A DNA stretch of 64,000 nucleotides from Acanthaster planci (taxonomy: Eukaryota; Echinodermata; Asteroidea; Valvatida; Acanthasteridae). The translations under genes and the position numbers were made by a program. Location of the stretch: contig NW_019091516.1 in assembly GCF_001949145.1 (NCBI RefSeq), positions 479,196-543,195 of the forward strand, in the 5' to 3' direction. This document shows positions 1 to 11,158 of the stretch, piece by piece (position 1 is the first letter of the stretch; each line of letters begins with the position of its first letter). The notes below the pieces were generated by a model that did not search any database, was not told the DNA's origin, and saw nothing but the letters and a program-made list of their open reading frames with translations.

Positions 1-278
1 TGATGCTCGGGTGTTTAGGACTAAATTATGTGCTTCTTGTGAGAAATTATCATCATATGTCGTCCTCAAAACTAGGACATCTGTTCGTTAACTGTAGAAA
101 ATTTAGTGAGCCTGAATTGGACAGGACACAAACTGGTTGGTTTCCAGACTCACTAATGAATGGAAGAAAAATAATGTAGGCTCAATATCATCCGCCGCCC
201 AAGGGTGCTCGCGTTCTTTAAGTATCACTTAAAACGTGTGGAATTTACCTTGGGATCTTTAGGCCTGCCACTTCAAAA
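1..278. other. Noncoding flank upstream of the first ORF
   Basis: AT-rich sequence with no supported exon. An in-frame TAA lies at 219-221, upstream of the ATG at 279. A possible 3' splice site (AG at 261-262) leaves an open frame into the ATG. The following ORF could therefore be a single coding exon or the last exon of a gene that starts outside the window. Confidence 0.5.
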
Positions 279-2105
279 ATGAGGAAAGCGAGTGGAAGAC
301 GAGCACAGTATCTCTCCTACCAAAATAAGCTTGCAGAGGCCGAACTCGAAGAAACTACCGTCAAGCTGGATCGACAATTCGTGAGTAAACGCTCCGCCTA
401 TGAGCTTGAGAGGAGGCAACTAGCCCAAGAGCTCCGTGATCTGTCTCGGGGGAAGAGGTGCATTGGTCCCCGCTCATCGTCAACGCCACCAACTGACACG
501 GAGCGGACAACCTTCAGCAGCACTTCCGGTAATAGGGCTATCAGAAAGATTTCCACACCTTCAAGACTCTTATCAGGAACGCGAGAGCCTGAATTCGCCA
601 GGAGCGATTCTTCGGATGGAGAGACATTCTTCAGACGTCCACGGGCCAAGTCCAGAAGTCTTGTAGACTTACCCGGAGAGCTGCGAAACCTTGAAGGTAC
701 ACATAACCACGAACTGAGCATGTCCTACGAACGTCTACCGTTTAAAAAGCAGGAATCTAGTTCGCTGAACATGGGAACTTCATGCAAGAAATCGCCGGCG
801 TCTATCTTCTATCACAAGAGCATTTCCACGACCAACAGTCTCCCGCCATTATCGACTTCGGACGGCTTGAATTATTTCCAAGGTTCGTCTACTTTATCGG
901 ATAGGCAAAAGGATAAACAACCGATAGTGGGGCCCGACATATTCCGGGTTCCGCGCACCTTTAAGCATGGGACGGTGACCACCCAGCGACCACAGTTACG
1001 GCCTTTGAAACTTCTGGGTCAACCCAGTAACCACAGTGAAGAACTGGCGCAGTTGATCTACGCTTCAAATAACGCGCCATTTCCAGAACAAAGGGTAACC
1101 GAGGCCTCAAGCGATTATCAACTCCGTTTTGTGTCAGAACCCTGTGCCAAGAGGGTCTTTAGGGGAAGCCAATCGGATAACATCCCTGGGCTCCATCCAA
1201 CGCCGGGAGAGTCCAGAGTCAATCAGGAGTCGGAGGCAGCCGGCCAGTCATCTCCCCGTGGCCAAAGAGCAACAATGAACGTCGAAATGGAGATAACAAA
1301 GGACGAGGCTCCGGAAGATGAAGATATGCAATTGGAACCAAGTTTCCTGAGCCCTAGCATTCCCGATGGAAAGATTGAAACAAACAAGACAGTCAAAAGC
1401 GAGTCAGGACAAGTTCAAGCCCCCAAAGGTGACAAACCTCCGACTGAGACGAAACCGACTCTTCATTCCTCTGATTTCCAAATCAATCATTATGGTCAGC
1501 TAAGCTCTGATACGTGCACCAATGAGATGCCTGTCACATCCTTGCCACAATCGTCTCAAACTTCAGCATCTCAGCGCAAGACGTCAACTGGTTCTCAGCA
1601 GGGTAACAATCTCCTGGGACCGGCTCCGTCTCAGGAGGCCCTCCAGAGAGCTGTTAGGAAAGTCTCCGTCGAAGGAAGTCCTCCGCTGGTCAACATCTCG
1701 GCTGCCTTGCACGGGACACTCCGCCGCCCTTGGACGGGACTGGCGGCGTCCATGAGCAGTGCTTTCTTGGACCAGGCCGAGGGGGGCGGGATCGCGCTGG
1801 ACTCGGATCTAGTGGCAATCTCCAACTTCAATCTCGGCAGGAGGCCGTCGCAAGGTGTGCCGACAAACGCGGCCGAGAGATCCAGAGAGAGGGGATCGAT
1901 GGCGCTCCGGGGGAACAGGGCACGGCAGGAAGACCCATCCACGGCGGAGGTGATTCGCTACTACCAGGACGTTCCAGAGGCGGCAGCTCTGGCTGGTATC
2001 AGCGTGGAGCCTCTGGACTTAACTGAGCTGGAATCCTGTAGATATTTGAGGAAGTACGTTCCGAAGTCCATGAGGGATGGGGATCACACTGACGCAGATG
2101 CCTGA
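279..2105 (+). CDS. Unrecognised protein with N-terminal coiled coil (608 aa)
   Basis: One uninterrupted 608-codon frame, far longer than chance ORFs here, so probably a real coding exon. Residues about 10-58 are rich in Lys, Glu, Arg, Gln and Leu with heptad spacing (KLAEAELEETTVKLDRQF, then ERRQLAQELRDL), which suggests a coiled coil. Residues about 60-560 are low complexity, rich in Ser, Thr, Pro, Gln, Glu and Arg, and probably disordered, with basic-Ser motifs such as RRPSQG. The last 60 residues look more ordered (STAEVIRYYQDVPEAAALAG, then a CRYLRKYVP motif) and could form a short conserved C-terminal segment. There is no signal peptide, membrane segment or enzyme motif. The N-terminal spacing faintly recalls vertebrate CCDC190, but I do not assign it. 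The start is the first ATG after an in-frame stop at 219. A possible acceptor at 261-262 means 5' exons outside the window cannot be excluded. Confidence 0.7.
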   Translation: MRKASGRRAQYLSYQNKLAEAELEETTVKLDRQFVSKRSAYELERRQLAQELRDLSRGKRCIGPRSSSTPPTDTERTTFSSTSGNRAIRKISTPSRLLSGTREPEFARSDSSDGETFFRRPRAKSRSLVDLPGELRNLEGTHNHELSMSYERLPFKKQESSSLNMGTSCKKSPASIFYHKSISTTNSLPPLSTSDGLNYFQGSSTLSDRQKDKQPIVGPDIFRVPRTFKHGTVTTQRPQLRPLKLLGQPSNHSEELAQLIYASNNAPFPEQRVTEASSDYQLRFVSEPCAKRVFRGSQSDNIPGLHPTPGESRVNQESEAAGQSSPRGQRATMNVEMEITKDEAPEDEDMQLEPSFLSPSIPDGKIETNKTVKSESGQVQAPKGDKPPTETKPTLHSSDFQINHYGQLSSDTCTNEMPVTSLPQSSQTSASQRKTSTGSQQGNNLLGPAPSQEALQRAVRKVSVEGSPPLVNISAALHGTLRRPWTGLAASMSSAFLDQAEGGGIALDSDLVAISNFNLGRRPSQGVPTNAAERSRERGSMALRGNRARQEDPSTAEVIRYYQDVPEAAALAGISVEPLDLTELESCRYLRKYVPKSMRDGDHTDADA

Positions 2106-2355
2106 ATTTGGAAAATACAAGCATAGAGTAACAAATGTCTTGACACTTGGATTAAAAGTGCACAATTTTACCGTTTTCGGTACCAAAGTTCATGTTCCAG
2201 ACACCTTAGAAGCTACTGTTGTGATGTTACTGAAAAACACTCATCCTAGTCTGTGCATTATCTGTACTTATGAACCCGCCTATCTATGAACCTTAGAGCC
2301 TGAGCCAGAAACTGTAGTTTACTATTGAGTCCAGCAAAGTTGTGAACAAAAAAAA

Positions 2356-2361
2356 AATAAA
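2356..2361 (+). promoter_or_regulatory. Candidate polyadenylation signal AATAAA
   Basis: A canonical AATAAA about 250 nt after the TGA stop at 2103-2105, followed by a T/G-rich stretch (TTTGTTGTACTTGGTGTT). It is a plausible 3' end for the 279-2105 gene. Confidence 0.55.
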
Positions 2362-2689
2362 CACAGTTTGTTGTACTTGGTGTTCCGTTCGGTAGTCTTT
2401 TATATACAAGTCAGATTTTTACTGATGTTCCTTTTAATTAAGCCTGTTAAATCAACCACTTGAAAATGATTCCCAGTGGGCAAAAGTTAAAATTTCAAGT
2501 TTTGTGCCTTATTTCAAATTAAGTTAATTTGGTAATTTGACTTTAAAAATCAGGCAGGCCGGTTAAACTTAATCACGCGATCTCCAAGCAGCAGTTTGCT
2601 CGTAAAGTTTGCTTAGTGATTGAATGCTGAAGAAAGAAAATTATTGTGTTCTATATCCGCCAAAATTGCGTCCCATCGTCCCGTCACCT

Positions 2690-2950
2690 CGACGCCACGA
2701 CGCGACGATACAACGGGAAGACGCGACGTCACGGCGGCACGATACGACAGCGAGATTAGCCGGCACGACGCGACGGCATCAAGAAACAGCATGACGCGAT
2801 GGCACGACGCGATGCCACGGCGGCACGACGCGATGCATTAATCACAGCGTAAAAGTAACGAGAAAGGAGGCGACGCCACGATGCGACGGGACGCAACGGA
2901 GCCGTTGTAGTGTCGCGTCATGGCGTTGGGGCGACGGGACGAAACGACGC
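2690..2950. repeat. Degenerate CGACG/GGCACGACGCGAC minisatellite
   Basis: Many imperfect copies of a GGCACGACGCGAC-like unit (CACGACGCGACG, CACGGCGGCACGAT, GGCACGACGCGATG and others). GC content is much higher than in the flanks. Unit length drifts, so this is an old, decayed tandem array. An ORF crosses it, but its peptide only reflects the repeat. Confidence 0.75.
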
Positions 2951-4351
2951 AGTTTTGGCAGTTGTAGAACACCATAGAAAACTATTGTGCAAAGGCTCAA
3001 ACTGAAGGCAAAGCCGCATCTCAAGAATTCCACACATAAAAAACCTTAACAGGAGGAACGCCAGGAGAGAAAAAAAATCACACGATGAATTTAATTTCGA
3101 TGAAAAACAGTGAACCTGGAGAAAAAGCTATTTGATATTACATATTGCAGTACGATGTGTTCATGATCATTTTGACTATTTAGTAATCCAAGACAAAATT
3201 CATCTGTTCTTCCATTTTCCTTCAATGCAAGAAATGCACAAGGACTTTTACGGACCTCTGCTCTTAAAATACCTTTTTCTAATAAGGACTTCGTGAATAA
3301 GGATTTAATCCCCCATATCTCTCCTTCGTGAAAAAAAATTACAATAAATTATACCCAAGGTACCGACGATAGCTTTCATTCCAGTTACTTAATGGCGTGG
3401 AATTAAAAACTCAAAACATGACGCAAACTGTGACCTGGCTGAAGCAGACAGCATCATTTGCATTCTGTTTGACGTCCTTTGTTGTCCGCCATCTTTGGCT
3501 TCGCTTTGTTCACGATTCGGCTAACGGAGTACAAATTGGATTTTTTTAAAGGCTCCAGCTTAAATTGTTACCATTTGCACCAGAATGAAATCGCCTATGC
3601 TTATCTTCAACTCGCAACCGCAGTGGTTTCAAAATATGGCCGTTAACACCGACGACTAAATGCATTTGCAGAAGGCGTTATAAGCAGTAAAAATGCCGGC
3701 AATACCAGCATTTTGACGGGATATGCCGAGACGCTTTAATTTAACTACTTGATATCTGGGGATATGTTGCAAAATTATAATGGATTTTTACCCTCCCAGC
3801 CCATGCCAACCTCTCCAAAATGCTCAACCGGCATCGAAACTAAGGACTTTAATACCTGCGGCACGAAACGTATTACACCAGCGTGAAATACTGACAGAGA
3901 AAACAACGACCAACAAGAAATCCTTGAGCTTATGAGGTTCTGACATGTGCGCAGGTCTGTTGAAACAACATGCTGGTAGTTGATTGCTTTCGTGGAACCA
4001 TTTTGTGGTTGACTGCTTGTGACGGTTTACAACAGAGAAAGAACACTTGTCAAAATGCTTGAAAATGCAGTATTCTTTGACATCAAGGAATGATGTTTAG
4101 GGCATGGAGTCCCATTTACTGAAAACAGTGAGAAAAGAAAAATTGTCTCTTCCTTTCCTTCATTCGAATGTTTGAATTCGTCATTTTTTTTCCACTGAAG
4201 CCTGCATTAGCGAAAGTTTACCCAGATATCGGCAGCGCTTACTTTAACGGGCATCTTACCGCAATCCAAAATGGCTACCACCTATCGCTGAGACTGGTGG
4301 ATTGTCTCCTGGGTCCGTACACAGCAGATGACATCAGAGCCTCACCAAGCC
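2951..4351. other. Intergenic, no supported gene
   Basis: AT-rich sequence between the repeat and the first K2P gene. No exon with both credible splice sites and family similarity was found. It presumably holds the promoter and 5' UTR of the gene starting at 4352. The ATG at 4328 is in frame with that gene, but the family-conserved start is 4352. Confidence 0.5.
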
Positions 4352-5710
4352 ATGAAACTGTGGCAAAAGTCCCTGGTGCTCATGCTGGCACTATTCATCT
4401 ACCTCTTGCTCGGGGCGGTGGTATTCCGATTCCTGGAGTTGGGAGCCAACGAAGAGGCCCAGCTCGTTTTCTTGGGGGAGGTGGAGGATTTCTTGGAGAA
4501 CCACACCTGCGTCTCTGCGGACGACCTCCGGGAACTCTTCCAGGCGGTGGAGACGGCTCTACTCAGTGGGGCCTTCAAGTTGGACAGCGACCCAACCAAC
4601 GATAGGGACTTGGTTGTCTGGGACATGCCTGGTGCTGTGTTCTTCACAACCACTGTAGTGACCACTATCGGTAAGTCAGTATCACTTTTTTACAAAATAG
4701 TTCTCCGTATTGCAGAGCAAAATAAGAAACAGAGGGCATAATCGGGCTTTCCTTGTTGCGTTATAATACCAGGTTTGTTTGTTCATCATTATATACCATC
4801 GTTATTGCCAGTGCAAATTTCTACTTAATTTAAAGCGCTGAAAATTACAGTTTAAGCTTAGGATTTTATTTTATGCTTCCAAAGGATGCGTTATTGTGTT
4901 CGTTTGAAAGGGTGATATTTTTCCGACGGTTTGGTGTATACATAACTCCATACGCTCAGTAACTTTTGGCATTTACGTGTGCTCTACAATTTCAAGAAAT
5001 GAAAGAGAGGAAGAAAAAGCCAATAAGAAATCGAACAGGTATGAACCTTTCAACTATTTCTTTCAGGTTACGGTAATTTGGCACCAAAGACCTCCATCGG
5101 GCGGGTTGTTTGCATGTTCTACGCACTGGTGGGCATCCCGCTGACGTATTGGCTTCTCTCCGCGGTAGGTGATACGTTTCAGGGATGTTGGCGACCCTGC
5201 CACGGTCTGATTCGACGGTGCACCAAGCACGTCAAGGCCGGTAACGCCCGGACCGTGGTCGAGGTTGTCATCATCTGCATCTGTCTGTATGTCCTCATTG
5301 TGGCCTTACCGGGAATTGCCTTCGCCTACCTGGAGCACTGGAACTTCTTCCAGTCTCACTATTTCTGCTTCATCTCCCTGAGCACCATAGGCTTCGGGGA
5401 TTTCGTGCCGGCCGAGAACCCGGCTCTGACCCCTCTCTCCAGGTGGGTGTATAAGCTGGGTACCTCGGCCTATCTCATCATAGGGCTCAGCATTCTATCT
5501 GTGGCCATCAAAGGCTTCATGGCCTCACAGCAGACCAAAATTAACAAGTGGAAGGCGAAGACTGCGGCCAAGAGACTGGTGCAGTTACACCAGCAACAAC
5601 ACCAGCCGCATCAGCAGCAAGAGGAACACCAGCTAGCTACTGAGCATGCTCAGGAGTGCAACGGTAAACATGCGACAATCAAACTGAATAACCCGTGCAC
5701 GAGCGGATAA
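4352..5710 (+). CDS. Two-pore-domain K+ channel, array gene 1 (320 aa)
   Basis: A K2P (KCNK) leak channel that would work as a dimer in the plasma membrane. Exons are 4352..4670 and 5067..5710. The intron is phase 1 inside the first Gly codon of filter 1. Protein order: M1 about 5-27, an extracellular cap loop with Cys53 (the usual cap disulfide position) and an NHT glycosylation site at 50-52, P1 with TTIGYG (GYG 107-109), M2 about 119-143, M3 about 171-195, P2 with STIGFGD (GFG 215-217), and M4 about 236-258. The short C-tail is His/Gln rich (residues about 283-300) and unlike the other four tails. The start at 4352 (MKLW) matches the MK(A/P/L) starts of the paralogues; an in-frame ATG at 4328 would add eight residues. 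The filter and P2 resemble TALK/TWIK-type channels, but the exact subfamily needs a tree. The 396-bp intron is the shortest in the array. Confidence 0.93.
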
Positions 5711-8700
5711 TATTCATCAGAGAACATTGTTTTTTTAATTAAATTAATTTACCAAAGACTATATTTGGGATAACATAAAAGGGATTCTCATATTTACGCG
5801 TGATATACAATTGTTATGTAGGTTAGTGTTTCTACACCAAGCACTAGAATGTATTACAATGAATTCTAAAGATGGTTTTAAAAGTGAGAAGAACCGTCAG
5901 AATTTGATTAATTTTGCTAACAAGAATGAAGTATTATTGGACCTCTTTGTACGTCACACAAAAATCTAAAAGACTGGAAGCAAATTTCCTTACCTCCACA
6001 AAACATTGCCACTGTTTTTCAGTTTTGTCTGGACATTTCAGGAGTGGTATAGCGATAGTTAAGATTGAGCTTTGGAGGTCAAAGTTCATATCCGCTTTAG
6101 TCAATGCTTTTGTTCGTTTTTATATTAATAATTGATTTTAAATTGTTAACTGTCTTAAGAGTTTTCTTTTTTTGTTCGACATAATAATTGTGAGTTAATG
6201 AGCAAACTTTTTTTTAGTATGTTATACATTTGGTTTAACTGTGTATACAGAAAACTACACAATTGCGCGTGAATCATAATTATTAACGTGAAGTGAGTCG
6301 GGAGTTAGCGCCCTCAGGTGCCTGTAACGGAGGTAATTTAACATGCCGAAAATGGGACTTCGTAATAATTTAAACAATGAACTGCTTTTAATTTTCACTG
6401 AAATCAGAGGAGTTGATGTTTGCACAGAATGCATTCCTTTGTAAAAAAAAAGAAAAATGTGTACAGTCGGGTCGGTTTGTATCCGTCAGTTTGTTTAAAC
6501 ACGCCTGGATTCCGTTAGTTGTCAGATCGCAGATCTTGCTCAGCAAGAGCTGCTTTAAAGAAACCTTAGAGGCAGACAGTTCAGACACTTCACGCAGAGC
6601 AATATCTTGCTGCCTAAAACCAACCAGGGTAATGACATGGACCTGCTCTGCAGCAATATCCCTCCCTCAGTACTGGAGACTCATTTCGTCACTAACAGGA
6701 ACTTAATGAGAATGACCCCCCCTGCACCGCTGTTTTAACACAAACCTCCAACAGGAGGTTGGAATCCACAACCTGTCCCTATGTTTGGTCACACCCCTCG
6801 AGGGCTGCGGCAGTAGATGTACGGGTAGAGCCAGGCATGGTCATTCCATCTTCAAACCAGAAACTACAAACTAGCACTTGCTTCTGAAACTGTCTCATTT
6901 TATCCATCTCAATGTGCACGACGCAGAGTCCTCGCGCATGAATGCGGCTAGGCTATACAGTACAGCAGAGATCACATATAGCAGTCTGCAACCCCAGAGC
7001 ATTACAGTAAACCACGGAACTGAAATGGTCCTTGCTGTCTAGGGCGTGAAGTAACCTCAAGAATGAAGAGTTAGTTTTCATTCAGCGAGCTTGGTCATTC
7101 GTTCATCAGTGCTAAAGACTGGTGTGGCGAAGTTCAGACATTCTCGCTGATGTGGACTGAGCATGCAGACCAGTGGAAAATAATGAACGAATTATTACCA
7201 GAGACCCAAGGCCTGGGCGTTGTGGCTCTTGGTGTTTCATAGTACGTTCCTGATTTTTCACAGTAGAATATGTACATAGCTCTCCTCTTTTGAGTAGATT
7301 CAGTCTTCATTTGACGGGGTGATATATGGCAGTGACCTGCGGAGTCCAGCGGCACGTTTGTAACCAAGCTCCGTTGCAGTGACGCTGCACCGCAGGAAAA
7401 CAGACAATACGAATTTTTGAAAGTTCATACAAGTTTTTTATTTAAGTTGTTTAATATCATTTAAGAACTGGTGTTATTTGTACAAGACTTATATTTGTTG
7501 AAGAACGGCATAGAGGATTGCACGTTGCAAAATCAATTTTAAAAGTACATATTGTACTCAAAACAATAAACTACTCATTTTGTAAGATACAAGGGGGTCA
7601 TTGCACTGGGGGCTTTTTATACTTGTCACTGAATTTATCATTCGCACTACAAAAACCTGGTATAATTGTTGCATACTTTTCTAAACGCTGTATTGATATC
7701 AGTTTGCAAACATGTGTACAAAGTTGAAGGAGCAGTGGCCAATATGACATTTTAACAGTTAATTAAACAAAGTAACATTACACCTTTTTATCACTAAAGC
7801 GGAGAGATTAATAACAGAGCAGGAAGTCGTTTATCCTAATCATGATGCTCACAGCTAAAGATCGACGTCTCGTCATTTTGGTTCTGAAAAAAAAACCTTT
7901 CAGTATATACGAGTATGACCAGGATTTTTCCAAGGATGTTTGTTTAGATGTTATGCAGCCGCGATATACCCCATGCATTTTGCCTTAAAGGTCATTTCTA
8001 CCTGGTGCGAAAGACAGTGCAAGGGCAAAATTGTAGGCCTAATGTTGAATCATACACTCTTTGAACACGGTGCAACTATAAGGCCGGTTCATACCTAACG
8101 CGAATGCGAAAGCGAAGCAAACTGGACGTTATGAAAGATTTGCAGCGAACTTTCGCTGAGTTGAATGTGTTCAACTGTTCAAAGAATGTGAATGTGTTCA
8201 ATTTATTGTAGCGTCACATATTTGCGGTAGTGTTCACTTGAGCGTGTTTCTGGCTTTAACAGAGCGCATGAACAATAAGGGTAGTTTAACATCCGTCATG
8301 CCATATTATATCACAGGCAGATGTGGAAGTGAAAGGAATTTGACGTCACGAGAGATTTGTGGCAAAGTTTTGCTCGAGTTTCAGATGTATCCACATTTTG
8401 CGAATTAACAGCGCAAATATTAAGATATGACGTCAAAAATTTGCGTTGAGGTGTTCCATTTTGCGTGAAGTATGAACCGACCTCGAAAGGGTACACTTTA
8501 TTCCTTTGGGTTATCAAAGAAGTTGGGTTTCCTATTCATTGTGTTTAGTCAACGAGTTATCAAGGTCGACATGCAACACAAACCCCTCCCCCAAATCTGC
8601 AGGCAATGTTTGGGGTGGAGGCAGGTGGATCAGGGAGAGGGAGGTTAATTGGGGGGGGGGCGGCAACGGGGGCCATGCCCCCCCCCAAAAAAACAAGAGC

Positions 8701-10083
8701 CAAACATGAAGGAAGGGTGAGTTTTTTTAATAGTTCATTTCCTTTTCCTTCTTTCCAAATCAGACAAATGCACAAAAACTCCCTCCTCAAAAAAGGCAAC
8801 ATTTACATTTGAAAATTCCAAAATTTTGCCCTCTCCCTAAAAGACCCCCATCCCTCCGAAAAATGGGTTCTGCGTTAGTGGCATAAATTTTGAACGAAAT
8901 GGGGGATGGATAATGTGGGAGGATGACTTACTGGTAACCTGAAAAGTGTGGGGGGGGGGATACTGACACCATTTGACGCCATGGGGGCAATATTCGTGAT
9001 ACCGATATACATGTGTATCCGTAATATGAATCGTATTCCTAATCTTCCAGCAAAACGACATCGTTGTGTCTTTTTAAATTATCCTCCTTGTTGAGTGCAA
9101 TAGACTACATTTTGGATGTTGATAAGTCCGAAAAATTGTGTGTAATAGAGCCTGAAAGTTGACCCCCGATGGCGCGCTTCCGGAAGCCTTGGATAGCACA
9201 AATAACGTTCAAAGACTTTGGAATTTGTAATATTTCTTTTTTCAGTTTCTTCTATTAAAATCCTACTTGGGAAAAGGGCTTAGAAAAACATTTGCCAGTA
9301 TATCAATTTATAGAAACCGAAAAATTACCTGATTTAAAAGAGAAATGTCCTGCCAAAAATTGACCCATAACTTCCGAAAATCTAAAATACATGAGGCAGT
9401 CTCGTACGCAGATGCACATTAACGATTTATAAGTTTATGCTCGTCTTTGTGTAAGAGCCGAATTTATTTATACGGTAATAAACAAAGCATTATTCTACTT
9501 TACGAAAGATTGGAATATTTTATTTAACCTTTGCTGACAACAACTGCGTGATTTCAAATCAACAGAATCTGGAACCCATTGACTGCAGGTAGGTCAATCC
9601 TTGCAAGGTTGTACAATCTCGTTTTCAAGAAAGCACGACGAGTGAGAGACGCCGGACTCCGTGAAAGGTCGTCAATAAAATTCGTTTTTTACCCATATCC
9701 ATGTGACTTTTCCAAAATAAATTAATTGAGGAAGACAAAGGTAAAAATCCAACATGAGTATTTCATGGGGTGGTTTCAATAAGCAATTATTCTTCCAAAC
9801 ATTATCGAACGTGATAGGAAAATCCTCATCGGCAAACCGCGCAAGGGTTCCGGAAGCTTGCCGCGTGATCTTTTACTTTCAGGCTCTATCCCCATTAATG
9901 TTTCTCTCACCATGAAACATGACAGTGGGGGAGGATTCAATAGCGCATCCCCACGGACAAACATCTGGGGGATATATACCTCCATACCCCTGGCAGGGTG
10001 TGCTTACGGTTTGACTCGTCACAAATGGGGTAAGGGAGTGCTGAATATAAATTGACACTAGGAGGCGCTACAGAGGACCGACG
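5711..10083. other. Intergenic, with G/C homopolymer tracts near 8575-8965
   Basis: No gene supported. ORFs here are short, unspliced and without recognisable composition. Around 8575-8700 and 8945-8965 there are runs of 8-10 G or C, typical of decayed repeats in this sequence. The rest is unremarkable AT-rich DNA, including the 3' UTR of array gene 1, where no canonical AATAAA is obvious. Confidence 0.5.
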
Positions 10084-10478
10084 GGATTGAACCACTGATC
10101 TCTGTACGCTGGATAGGCAACTCAGCGTAAGTGCCTATTTGTGAATTGAAGTGACTGCACGGCCATGTTAGGATATTCAATATACGTGTACATGTAATTC
10201 CCCTCCAATTTCAGTCCATTCACTAAGTGCATTCATGCACTAAGTGCATTCATGCACGGTGCTCTAAAGCCGGTGACATTATGAACATCTAACAAAAGAA
10301 GCGCGCTGCAATAACAGTGGACGCTCATTGTTTGTGAACTTGTTTCTTTTGTTAGATGTTCGTCGTGTGACATGGAAACTGCCATATTGTATTGAATAGC
10401 CCAAGATGGCCGCGCAGTCGCTTTAATTCGCAGAGCAGAGCTGCCTATCCAGTGCATAGAGATCAGTGGATTGATCGA
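10084..10478. mobile_element. Foldback element with ~95-bp imperfect inverted arms
   Basis: The sequence from about 10084 (TTGAACCACTGATCTCTGTA, then GCTGGATAGGCAACT) reappears as its reverse complement ending near 10478. The match runs on through GAAGTGACTGCACGGCCATG and ATTCAAT on the left arm and their counterparts near 10385-10430. An inner hairpin pairs GAACATCTAACAAAAGAA (about 10281) with TTCTTTTGTTAGATGTTC (about 10344). A two-copy direct repeat, ACTAAGTGCATTCATGC, lies near 10220-10256. There is no coding capacity, so this is a non-autonomous foldback or MITE-like element. No clear target duplication was seen. Confidence 0.7.
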
Positions 10479-10710
10479 AATTCATTAACGATCTGCCTCG
10501 TGATCTCCTAGCGACATGAACCACGGACGTCATAAAGTATAGCTAGGACCTTGTTTAGCCCACATAATTACGTCATTGAAGCCACTGGCGGCAATCATAA
10601 GGAGCCAATAAAACAAAAGCTTGCACTCCATTGTTAACCAAATCGTTCGTGACAATAATAACAGCAGTGGCCTACAAGCGGACGATCACCTTCATAACAT
10701 GCACTCGACA

Positions 10711-11158
10711 GGGGCCGTCCATAAACTACGTACATGTATATGTACGCCCAAAAGCCATATTTTCAGACCCCCCCTTCCCCTGTGCGCATGGCGTACGCAG
10801 TGGCTCCACCCCGTCCCCCTGTACGCATGCGCACTCTACAATCCTGGAAGACGCTGCCGGTCTTTGTGATATGAGTAATGTTGCGGTTTACTAATAATGG
10901 GCTTTGCATGGTATGGAAGGATAAATGGCGATGTGGACGGTAGGGAATACTGTGTTTGAATTTTGACGCACAAAAGCTGATTGCGGTAGTTATTTGTATG
11001 AAAAAGTTTATTAATAGGCCTATGATGAAGATTAATTGCAGGCCAATTTTCGGTTTGCGTAGGGTACGTACTGGCTTGACCCCCTGTACCCATAGTGTAC
11101 GCAACGGCACCAATCCCCCCCCCCTTATGCGTAGGGCCCGTGCTTTATGGACGGCCCC
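10711..11158. mobile_element. 448-bp non-autonomous element with 15-bp perfect TIRs
   Basis: GGGGCCGTCCATAAA at 10711-10725 is matched exactly by its reverse complement at 11144-11158. The interior has poly-C tracts and recurring GTACGCA-type motifs near both ends. ORFs on both strands inside it read through the repeat and resemble no known protein. It is probably a MITE-type DNA transposon. No target duplication is evident. Confidence 0.7.

Noticed and set aside
2620-2841. Arg/Asp/His-rich ORF
   Set aside because: Its peptide is only the translation of the CGACG minisatellite.
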